Assembly: GCA_022316685.1 (NCBI GenBank)
Contig: JAKJHU010000140.1
Location: forward strand, 1 to 64,000
From: Progne subis subis
Lineage: Eukaryota > Chordata > Aves > Passeriformes > Hirundinidae
Length of the DNA stretch: 64,000 nucleotides
Direction of reading: 5' to 3'
The notes under the pieces: model-generated
Seen by the model: the letters and a program-made list of their open reading frames with translations, nothing else
What the model was told of the DNA's origin: nothing
The model's database searches: none
Shown here: one piece after another, positions 1 to 11,100 of the stretch
Numbering within the stretch: position 1 is the stretch's first letter
Layout: each line of letters opens with the position of its first letter
Made by a program: the position numbers and the translations under genes

Positions 1-1340
1 GAGGAGACGCATTATGCCCTTTTCACTGACGGTTCCTGTCGTATTGTAGGGATGAACCGGAAATGGAAAGCAGCCGTGTGGAGCCCCACCCGACAGATTG
101 CTGAGGCCACTGAAGGAGAGGGTGGATCAAGTCAACTTGCAGAACTCAAGCCTGTTCAATTGGCCTTGCATATTGCTGAAAGAGAGGGGTGGCCGAGGCT
201 CTACCTCTATACTGATTCATGGATGGTAGCCAATGCTCTGTGGGGATGGCTGAAGAAGTGGAAAGAGGCTAATTGGCAGCATGGAGGGAAACCAATTTGG
301 GCTGCTGAGAAGTGGAAAGACATTGCTACCAGGGTAGGGAGACTACCTGTGAAAGTCCGCCACGTAGATGCCCACATCCCCAAGAGCAGAGCTAATGAAG
401 AGCATCGAAACAACGAGCAGGTAGATCGGGCAGCAAAAATAGAAGTGTCAAAGATTGATTTAGATTGGGAACACAAGAGAGAGTTGTTTTTAGCTCAATG
501 GGCTCATGATGCCTCAGGCCATCAGGGTAGAGATGCCACCTATAAGTGGGCACGAGACTGAGGGGTGGATCTAACCATGGACAGTATTTCTCAGGTTATC
601 CATGACTGTGAGACATGTGCTGCCATCAAGCAGGCCAAGCGGGTGAAGCCCCTATGGTATGGGGGGTGATGGCCCAAGTATAAGTATGGGGAAGCCTGGC
701 AAATTGACTACATCACCCTTCCCCAAACCTGCCAAGGCAAGCGCTACGTGCTCACAATGGTGGAAGCCACCACGGGGTGGCTGGAGACCTACCCTGTGCC
801 CCATGCTACTGCCCGGAACACCATCCTGGGCCTAGAAAAGCAAGTCCTGTGGAGGCATGGTACCCCTGAGAGAATTGAGTCAGACGATGGGACTCATTTC
901 AAGAACAGCCTTATTAATACCTGGGCTAGGGAACATGGCATTGAGTGGGTGTACCATATTCCTTACCATGCACCTGCTGCAGGCAAAGTGGAGAGGCACA
1001 ATGCATTGTTAAAAACCCAGCTGAAAGCATTGAGGGGGGATCTTTCAAGAATTGGGAGCAGCATTTGGCAAAGGCCACCTGGTTGGTCAACACCCGAGGC
1101 TCCACCAACCAAGCAGGACCCGCCCAGGCTGAGCCTCTGCATACAACAGATGGAGATAAAGTCCCAGTGGTGCATGTCAGAGGTCTGTTAGGGAAGACAG
1201 CGTGGATCAGGTCTGCCTCAAGTACAGACAAACCCATTTGTGGGGTTGTCTTTGCTCAGGGACCAGGTTGCACATGGTGGATAATGCAGAAAGATGGAAC
1301 AACACAATGTGTACCTCAGGGAGATCTAATTGTTGGGTGA
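1..1340 (+). pseudogene. Broken retroviral pol: RNase H and integrase remains
   Basis: The frame is open from base 1 to 558. It contains an RNase H-like region with an FTDGS motif whose Asp codon is at 28-30, a YTDS motif, and a later VDAH block. An integrase follows: a zinc-binding-like HxxxH/CxxC region near 505-640, then a catalytic core with Asp at 706-708, Asp at 883-885 and Glu at 991-993. The last two are 36 codons apart, which is the D,D(35)E spacing. The gene is dead: there are in-frame TGA codons at 559-561 and 667-669, and the reading frame shifts near 1030 at a run of G. The integrase C-terminal part continues in the shifted frame to a stop near 1338-1340. It is an old copy and no product is expected. 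Confidence 0.88.
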
Positions 1341-1443
1341 GAATAATTTGTAAACATCACTGTTTGCTGAATGCTATTGCCATTGTCTGTACATTAAACC
1401 ACGCAGAATGAAACAGAAGGAAATGTGTAAGAGGGTATGTGTT

Positions 1444-1481
1444 AAGTGTTGAAGGTATGAGCAAGTGTTGAAGGTATGAGT
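1444..1481 (+). repeat. Two-copy 19-bp tandem repeat
   Basis: The 19-bp unit starting AAGTGTTGAAGGTATGAG occurs at 1444-1462 and again at 1463-1481 with one change at its end. It lies between the pol remains and the LTR, just upstream of the purine tract. Confidence 0.85.
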
Positions 1482-1498
1482 AAGTGAGAGAGGGATCC

Positions 1499-2298
1499 TG
1501 CTGCCCTGCAGCCTGGGGCCTGGGTTCAGTGGCTCAGTGTGGAACGTGACAGGAGCATGACGGGTGATGCTTGTATTGTTTTTTTTTTGTGGAGAGAATG
1601 GATTTTATGTGGAATATACATTGGTTCTGTCTGTAAGTCAACGATATGGGGATAAGGGGTGGATCTATGTCCTGGGGTGACTGTGTATCCCCAATCGTCT
1701 GTTGGGTGCAGGGGGGAAGGCAAGCGTGGTTTGTTTTTCCCCAGGAAAACTCTGTTCATCGGAGTGACCTTGAACCGGGGGAGTTGGAACTCGGCAAGAC
1801 TGAAGAAGCTATGTTGTTTTTTTTCCCCAGCAGTTAGTTAGTTTAGTGCTAGCGTAGTTAGACACCGTAGAATAGCTGAAGCTTTTTTTGCTTTTTTTTT
1901 TCTTTTTCTTTTTTTCCTTTTTTTCTTTTTTGCCCTCTCCTCGGAATTGTTCCAACCTCTCCGGACTAAGGACCTGGGGAAGCACCGGGGGCCTCCACAG
2001 GGGACCCACCCCACCAAGACCAGCCCTGCACATCTCCTTTTCTCCCAACGCCAGTGGAGATGGAGCAGTGGAGAACAGTGACGATCTTCAAGAGGAGAGA
2101 CTTTCTTTAAGTTTGTTATCCCTCAGTAAGCGGCACAAAGCTCTTGTCATCGGGTATTGTGCTGGGAGTGCTTTGCCTGTTTAATAAACAGGTTTTTTCC
2201 ACTTTTCTCTGAGGAAGTCTTTTTTCCCGAACCGGTTGGGGGAGGGGAGGGGGGCCCCTTGGGAGGATTTCTCCCAAAATCTCCCTGAAACCACCACA
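1499..2298 (+). repeat. Retroviral LTR (3' LTR of the element)
   Basis: The left limit is placed just after the purine-rich tract at 1485-1494 and is uncertain by tens of bases. The right limit is placed at the CA of ACCACCACA (2290-2298). Inside are a long T/C-rich run (about 1883-1930) and a poly(A) signal AATAAA at 2183-2188, with a GT-rich stretch after it, as expected for an R-U5 region. The ending resembles those of passerine ERVL-type LTRs by recollection. No matching 5' LTR can be compared because the element runs off the left edge. Confidence 0.72.
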
Positions 2299-3600
2299 AT
2301 CTAGTAAGAGTAATTTAAAATAAGGGCCTTCCAGTCTGCTTTCTGCTTCAATTTTCTTTGACTGTTCTCATGCCAGAACTCACATCCAGCTTTGTCCAAG
2401 CAGGATTGAGCTCCTGATGCTTTAGTTCAATGCTTTAGCTATCCACTTTTGTTAGAGCTCTGCACAGAGCAGTGACAAAGTGCTTCTCATTTCTCCCCAA
2501 AGGAAGATGTTTTGGAGTTAATCAGATCTTTCTTCTTGGAGAAAGCTGCTCGCCTGCTCAGATAACCATTCTGCACCAATGGGCCTAGAGAACTCAGGCT
2601 TGCCAGTGGGTGTCGAAACAGCTCTAGGAGAGGGAATTAAAATAAATACCAAACTCAAAACCCAAACACCTCCTACACCCTCCCTGCCCTTCCCCAGAAA
2701 TACCCCCAACCCCACGAAAACCCCAAATATGCTGTTCATGGAACACAGGCTGAGGGAGGGCCCTGCTGGCAGGATGATGAAACACTCGTGCACCAGTTCC
2801 AAACGCATATCCACCTACTCCCATAAATAATTTCTTCCCTCTCTGAACCCCACAAACCTGGCACAGTTACCTTGCATACACCCTAGCACCAGCGTCTCAC
2901 TTCCCATGGCAGCGCCGCAACCACCACACAATGGTGGGCAAGGGGGGAATCCCAGTCTCCAATTCACCATGGTGATCAAGGACGAAAATTCCCAACATAC
3001 CTGAAGTATCATTCTGCTGAACCATTCCTGCATGACCATTCCTCCAGCTCCTGTTGCAGATGAGCAGGAGGATGGGACCCACCTGGGTTCCCACATGACA
3101 TCAGTCATTTTTTCTGTTGCCTAACAGGCGCCAGATATCAATGACACTCAACAGTTCATCTGCCAACACTGGATGTTGGTGTATTGAAAAGGAGAAGAAA
3201 CAAAATAAAAGAACAGATCTTTTCTCAGCTTTTTTTTTTTTTCTGTATTACATTACATGGCTATTGCAGAATCTCAGCTGTGACAAATTTCAGGAGATGC
3301 ACACCAGAAATAATTCTTCACTATGGTGGGACATGCTTATGATACAGCTGGGGGCAAACTAAGCTCAAAAAATATTTGTGGGATGAGACACTCATTAACT
3401 TCCAGATCATAAAAATGACTATGCAAAAAAAGCAAGAGTTAAAATAGATATTCAGTGAAGGAAAACATATTTTACAGCACACAGACATTACTAAGAGGTT
3501 CAATTTCCCTCTTAAAACTGACACACTTAAGAGTAACAGACATTTCCAGTGGCTCAGAAGACAAATTTAATTGACACTAGAATGAAGGAAAGCATATAGG
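2299..3600. other. Intergenic spacer between the LTR and the SAAL1 3' end
   Basis: I see no gene here. Several open frames under 100 codons occur in both orientations, without splice context or recognisable protein. A C/A-rich stretch lies at about 2640-2730 and a T-run at about 3231-3243. Confidence 0.5.
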
Positions 3601-3620
3601 GTTTTTTTTAAAAAAGAAGC

Positions 3621-3626
3621 TTTATT
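3621..3626 (-). terminator. SAAL1: Probable SAAL1 poly(A) signal (AATAAA)
   Basis: TTTATT on the plus strand gives AATAAA on the minus strand, followed by a T-rich stretch. It is the first AATAAA I found downstream of the SAAL1 stop at 5116-5118, implying a 3' UTR of about 1.5 kb (about 3600-5115). This is a sequence-only call without transcript support. Confidence 0.45.
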
Positions 3627-5115
3627 ACAAATCTGTAGGTTTAAGAAAATATCCCAAAACTGTCAAAGTAGTATGAAAAATGCTGTCATCTGATTCACAG
3701 TCACTAGTTTTCTCCAACAAATACAGCATACAAAAATTTATATAAACCACGGCAATTCTTTTTAGCAACACAAAGACAGGTATTTGCAATTCCAAATTCC
3801 CTGCTGACAACTAAGATGCTGCTGGCAGGGGGATGATTGAATTGCACTGGTTTTGAAAGCTGGACGTTGAGAAGGAAAGGTTATATATACATATACACAT
3901 ACTGTATTTTACCACATGTCCAGGTAACTCTGGTAACACAATGTGGCTCAGCACAACAAAAAATTCTGTAAAACCTGGAGAGCCAGGGAATGTGCGTATG
4001 TGACGCTAAGCTATTCTCTATGCTCTGGCTGCCATTTGCTTTTACATCTCAAACCTAATAAAGGCCAATTGTTTTCCACTTTCATTTACAGAACCAGTGA
4101 AGCTGATGTGCTGCTGTGCTGTCTCCTGACTCACAATGTGTCAGATGCACTGCATGCATACACAGGGTCTAAAAATACAACAGTTAAAATATCACATAAT
4201 TGAAGTGGGAGTTTTGGGAGACTGTACACTAAATTTCCTGCAAGTAACACAACATCCTAAGGTCTCCCATGGAAAACATGGTGTTTCTGATATCATTCTG
4301 AGATAATTCATACAAATGGAAGAAGGAAAGAACTGATACATGTTACACTTCTAAACTAAAAGCACTGACTGCTGAAAAAAACCCAAAAGGTCTGCAAGTG
4401 TACCAGGGATTGAATCCAAAGCAGCCCTGAAAACTCTTAACTGTGGGTAGTTACCTGCAATGACTGGAAGCTGCAGCACAGACCATTGATATTCTCCAAT
4501 CCTTTGAACTGCACAGGACTGAGACTCCACAGCTCAGAGCTGCAGCAGAGATGAGGCTTCAGTAGGAGAAGTGTGCAGATTTGAAAGGAGCAGGATGAAA
4601 CATTTCTGTTACAGTACCTGCTCAAGGTACTAAGGTACTGATATGATCTAAAAAACTCCCCAAACAACTCTATAATTTAACTGTTTTTATCAGGTGCTTG
4701 AAGGGGATTTTCTATTGAGCGATCCTCCTTTTGACAACAGCAACTTGAAAGAAACAAGCACCATGTTAAAGAACTACTCAGTGCATTTCATTCATTTTGC
4801 TGTTTCAACTTCAGTTGAAAAGCACAGGACTCAGAGTTATTCAAAGAAAACTTCTCTGCAGGAGAGCAATTAGAAATCAACAGTCTGTCATTACCAGAGC
4901 AGACAGGATGAAAGATGCAGAAGTGATTTACAGCCATTTCCTTCCCCTTGCAGACTAGGTTAATCTGGGCTACCCAGAACACTTCTTAAAAGCCACCTGC
5001 TAGTAAAGAGGTTGCCTCATTCTCTTGCCCTTACTGAAAACTTGATTTCTAAAATACTGTAATGAAACAGTCGCAAATCTTCATTCCAAAGAAGGAAAAT
5101 ATTTCATGTACATTC

Positions 5116-8100
5116 TTAGGTGTGAACCTTCAGGCTTGGGAAACGTTTTTCTAGATTGTCAGCAAGTGTCTGATCAGCCTCACGCAGGACTTCAAGGAAA
5201 TTCTCCACCTGCAAATAAAAAACACACACAATGAGAAAAAAAAAACCAACAAAACCAACTTGCATGGAACACAGAATTCTTATACTGGTACAGGGACTCT
5301 CTACTTCTGTACCTTCCAAATAAGAGCAGCCAGCAGCAGCCACTGCAATAAATAATGGAAAATGCCCCACAGTGGCTACCTTTCTCCTAAACCCCACAAT
5401 TCCAGTTGGTCTAAATTTTGGAAAGGTACCACTTTCCTCAAACCTTTACTTTCTTGTTTGTAAGAAATACAGAAGCTTTTCTCACCCAGAAAAATGTTCA
5501 CTATGAAAAATATTTAGAATAATTCTTCTATAAAAATATACAGGACAAATTTTCAGCTGGGATAAATTTTCAGACATTCATTCACATCAGCAAAGTTTGG
5601 CCCTGGCATCAGCTGATGATCTCAGCAAAGCTCTGGCTGAAGTGAGGCAGAATAGACAGAGGGGGTAAGACTGGCTGGCTCTAGATGGTGTTTCACCTGT
5701 GCCTGAGCAATTCTGTCCTGTTTGTACATCAGATTTGGAAAGGTCCTGCCATCTAAGGAGCACTTTTTCAGCTGTGTCATAGATCTTGTCTCATACTCAC
5801 CGAAGCAAAATACAGAGGTAAGAGGTTCTGAAAAGCACAGGAACATGTCTGCTCATTCAGGTGTCCCTGGTGCAGTCCTTCTAAGGTATTCTCCTGGAAA
5901 ATCAGAAATACAACCAGGATGTCATGAACAGCTGTTGAAAGAACAAACTCAAAACTGTGCACACATCTACAAAATGTGCTTTGTTCTTATAAATGGATAA
6001 AACAACCAGAACTTTCAGTTCTCGGAGAAAGCCAGACACAGCTGATACAAAAAGGTGTGAAAGCTCACACATCACCAGTCTCTTAAACTGAATGCCTCCA
6101 TAATTAAAAAGGTCCAGCTGAGAAGGTGAGATTATATATTGACAGTATTTCCTTTTCTTAAATAAACTGACTTTCATTCAAAAGAAAGGGCAACATATAC
6201 CTAGAGAATTTATCATACAGAATCTTGGCACACATCTCAGAAAACCTGCGTTCATCCCACCTCCCATACATGTTGCTATGTTTGATTGTCTAATGAATTC
6301 CCAGTAAGCAACTGCACTTGCACAGAAAAATGTCCACATTAACAAGAAATAATTTTTTCTTGCCTACCCTGCAGAACTACTTACTATAGTTTTGTTTATT
6401 CTTACCTTGGTTAGTTCTTGAAGCATATTGGAAAGTAATTCACAGCAAATATCCTTCAAAATTTTTAAATGGAAATCTTCCTCATTTACATCAGTCCTTC
6501 CAGCCTCCTCTTGCTCAGACTCCTTGGAGTTATCAACAGCTCTCTTCCCACAGCCCTCCATGTATTGTAAAATACGAATCAAGCTTCCAATCAGTGGCAT
6601 ATCTTAATACAAAGTAACAAAAACAGTGACCTTTAACACTGAAAACTCTTGTCCAACCTTTCAAGGCATTTGAATTTTGAAACACACCATCAGATTTTAC
6701 ACATAAGCTATAGGAATGTATATTCCGACAGTGTTGTGTTTTGTTACTCAAAGACAGTTTTAAAGAAGCAAGTGGAAATGCAGTAGAAAACCCAAAACAT
6801 TTTTCCTGCAAGCCTTTTTCCCAGTATCTATAAAAACTATATGCCAGTGTAAGAAGCATGAGAAGGAAACTGTCTTTAGTAGTACCCAGTGAGGGCAGTA
6901 CGTTAAATTTGCATCCAGATAATCTTGTCTGACAAACCAAACTGCATAGCTTCTTTCTGCTGCAGGTGACCCTGACTCACATTCTCAAGGCAGGCTTTTA
7001 ATTCTAAAGACTCGTCCATGAATTGAAAAGTAAGAAACGATAGTGATTTAAGTTAGTGCAAAATCTCCCTCTACTAAAAAAAAAAAAATTACTACATAAA
7101 AATATATGTAGTATATATTATGTATAAAATGACACACAGTAATGTATTACTATATTTTAGCAAAAATTAATTCGGCAATTTTCAATAATTTACCCAATGG
7201 AGAAGACTGAGCAGAATCTGTAGATTCTGGTACTGTAACTCCTCAGAATTTACAATCCACCCAGTAACTGAACTTTGGGCTAGCTGTGATTCTGAGTAAC
7301 CAGGGAAGAGTCTTACTGTATGCAATGTCACTGAACTGAACCACCTTCCACACCCACATGAAGCTAATTGTGATTATTAACTTTAAAAAAAAAAAAGCAC
7401 AACTTGCTTTTCCTCATCCTGGTGTATTCCTGCTCTGTCTGTGAAGCAAACATAGCAGACAGCACGGACAAAATAGAGGCCAGCACAGTCTTCTGCTCCT
7501 GCACAATGATCGGTGGATCATCTGGCTGGCAAAGCTCCTGGCAAACGAGGTTATAAAGCAAACTCCAAGTATCTTTTCCTCCATCAGGAGCCTGCACTTG
7601 AGAAAGAAAGAAAGGAGAACCCACCAATCCAAGAAATTTAATCCAGGTATGTGAATTCCTGTTCTCCCCAATACATGTGTGGTGATCCAGATCTTGGTCC
7701 CCTCACATGTAGCAATTCCAGGTTCTTACCAATAGCCTGGATACCCTCATCCACTGTGGTCAGGAGCTGCAGGATATGCATATAAACATCCAGTCCTTCT
7801 GGGTTATCTGATCTACACAGAACAAACATCAAAAAGACAAACTGCTGCTTACTAAGCTTATATTCTCTGTTTTTGTCACAGAGAAGCCCATCAGCAATTG
7901 CTGCCATTCCCTTTGCAAACAAACAAGTTGACTCATTTTGAACCACAAGTCCAGGAAAACATATCCCAGCGATCTGTCAAACTGTGCTGTTCCCACTAAA
8001 AGCAAGATGTTTCGGTAGAGGCCTTACAAGGTTATAAGTAATCTCCCCAGCCACAAAACCAAAAAGAAATCTCCCTTACCGGACTTGCTTGGCTGCTTCA

Positions 8101-11100
8101 AGTATACAAGGCACAATCTTAAAGTCTGGAAGTTCTTCAGGGGAATCATCCACAGATGGTCCCACAGAGTGACAAGTGCCGTTATTAATCCAGTTTAACA
8201 TCAGCTCTTCATCTAGATCAAAGAGCTTGTCCACCACTTCACCCACCTTCACCAGCAGTTCAACTGCACAAGAGAGAATGTTACTTTTATTTCAACAAGA
8301 CCAGAAATAAAGAGAAAAAAATAGCTCACAAAATGTTAGTATATACAAGTATTCAGAGTAAATTCAGGACTGAAATAAATTCATTTTCTTCATGACCTAC
8401 TACTGGTTGCTATGTTTAATTCCTTTATGTGGCATAGACCAGGGAAGAGTTTGATATGTAGAGATTGTTGGAAAGCCCACTGACATCTTCTACCTTGTCA
8501 TGCCATATGTGAAGAAGTAACTTTATTCTGCAAAGAGACTCCATGTTCCTGAACAGTGCTAACCTCTGCTTCTGAAGTAAAACTTTTCAATATTTGTTCC
8601 TAGATATGCAGTTTTATGCTAATCATCCACCTGCCAATCTGCATTTTACTTAAGATCTGTTATTTCAATCGGATGGAGCAGGATTTCTGACAATTAGCAT
8701 TAAAAAAATGGATAAATTGAAAAAGCTGTATTATTAGGATTCCTCAACAAATGACAACTGCTGTTACAGCTGAGTTGGATGTTAAACATAAATGCTATTC
8801 AAAATATTTCCATTTTTAGGTAGTTGGTATGGGTTTTGCTAAATTAGTGCTAAGAGAGATTTGTGTAGCACTGTCTGCATACCCAAAGCCTGCATAGTAT
8901 TCAGGTGTCAGAGTAACTGAATCGTTCCCCCAGTTCACATTCCACAGATTCGGTAATTTTAAAAATAAAAAATCCACATCTGACTAGAAAAAAATAAATT
9001 AAATGAGGTCTTGTTTCAGGGTTCAAAAATGACATATGTATATTTCTGAATGAGAACTATGTCCTTTCTTTTGGTGCGGCAAAAAACAATTTCTTCAATT
9101 AAACATACTTTGATTCTCCCCCATAGCTTTCTCCTTTCTCTATGAATGCTTTTCTGGTTGGTTTTATATACATTTACAAACCTGCAAAGGCAGGGCAAGT
9201 TTGTTTTGGTGTCCTTTAAGCCCACAAGGTTTCTTTTATTTTAAAGGAATTAACCCAACTGAAAATACTTGTCTTTGAAATTGCAAACTTCAGTTCACAT
9301 TTTTCTTCTGCAAACACTCACTAAATCCCAGCTTGTTTTGGCAACTTACCATTTGTAGAGCTGGACATGATGAAGCAAACACAGTCGTACACAGAAGGAT
9401 TTTCTCGGATCCTCTCCACCCAGACATTGGCTACCTCAGGCTGGGAGAGGCAAGTTAACAACAACCTAGGCAAGAATTCTCCATTTAACAAATTAGAAGC
9501 CAGTTCACTCCTTTCAGCTGTACAAGTGCAAATCCAAAATAATGACAGTGGAAACAGAAACAGGAATCTAACTCACAGCAAAGTGATTCCACAACAACAC
9601 AGAAACAATAAAAAGAAAAGATAAAAGAATAAAAAAATAGTGAGCCCACTTGTCAGTTTTCTCCCCAGGTATCAGAGCATAGCAGAACTCGCTAATGATG
9701 CACTAATTTCTGAGATGTCCTACCTGCTTGTTTCCAGAAGAGTTGGGGAGTCTGAATCACACAAACGTTGCAGCAACACTTGGCTTTAAGGAGAAAATGC
9801 AGGGGAAAAAAGCTGGTCTATTCATCTTTATTTTTAAAAAAGGTATAAAAAGATTAATTTCCCAACTGCAGCCATGAGATTAAAGTCAGCTTTTCCTAAC
9901 CGTGCATGCACTTGCAGTGTCTCAGGACCACCAAACTTAGAAACTAACTTGACTGGTGATTAAAAATCCCCCAAAATAGTGGTCTTTCTTCCTTTCCTGA
10001 GCACTTCCCACACAAAGATGGTCAGCCAAAGGGTATGAAGATGAGGCTTGGCAGACAAGCTTAGATCCTTCCCTAACATGAATTTCCTGATCTTGAGTCC
10101 AGACAAGCAGTACCTGCACATGCACAAAGCACACAGACACTTACCTAAGATTCTCATCTTTGCTAATGGCCATGCAGATATCCTGGAAACAGGCCATATT
10201 CCCTAATATTCCCACACAGATTTCCTGGAAAGTCAGAACACAGTATAATGAGACAGCTGCAAGTCCACAGTTTCACTTCCAGAGCCATAAAACAGAAGTA
10301 AGAGAGGGTCAAAGATGTTTTCCAGTTTGATTTCCAAACTTGTACGATCCACTGATTTCATGACAAAGATGCAAATTTTTCCACAGATTCCACGCAGATT
10401 TTTCTGTTCTATCAGGCCAGCCTAAAATACACTCAGGTACTATTCAGATATTTAGGTGTTAGGGTGTTCCATAAAAACAAATAAAATCAGCTCTGCTTGC
10501 ATATTCTTTGTATACTGTTTTGAAGCTAATTTGACAGCCCTGTCATTAAATCAAAAAGGAGTCCTAAAACAAAAATATCACTAAATAAAAGTGACCCTCA
10601 CTGATATTCACTTGCTCACAAAAGAAAAGGATCTTAACACAAGCTTCCAGCAAAGCCCATTTTCTGATTAAAGAGATCTAAAATAAAATCAAATAAAAAA
10701 ACAAACTCCGAAGCAGTGAGTCCCATTAGGATATTCATGACAAGATAATCATTAAGAGGACACACACTTGTGTAAAGGGGACCATGAGAGCTCTGAAATA
10801 CCTGCAGGTGAGTGGTGCTAAAGCAAAGTGAGTCATCAGCTTGCAGCAATTTAAAGTCAGAAATCAACTTGCTCCACTAAGATTGTCTTCTTAATTATTA
10901 ACATGCTATTACCTCTGCTAAATTAAGCAGGCACTCCAGCAAACACTATTTCATGAAAGTAGCTGTGACAGCCAATTTGCACTCACTTGCAAATCTGGGC
11001 TGTACTTTCCAAAGACAAAGTACTAAACTTTCAAAGCTCTATTTGTCTCAACTCATCTCCTGCAGTAAAGCATCTGGTAACTTCTGAGAAAGAGGATTTA

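Larger units (their letters stand above)
1..2298 (+). mobile_element. 3' part of an endogenous retrovirus, probably ERVL type
   Basis: The window opens inside an old retroviral pol gene. Its RNase H and integrase remains run to base 1340, followed by about 155 bp of untranslated sequence, a purine-rich tract (1485-1494) and a long terminal repeat that ends near 2298. The 5' LTR, gag, protease and reverse transcriptase would lie left of the window. The similarity to passerine ERVL-like elements is from memory of that family; the class is inferred, the retroviral identity is clear. It sits about 1.3 kb beyond the SAAL1 3' end and points toward SAAL1, which is on the opposite strand. Confidence 0.88.
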
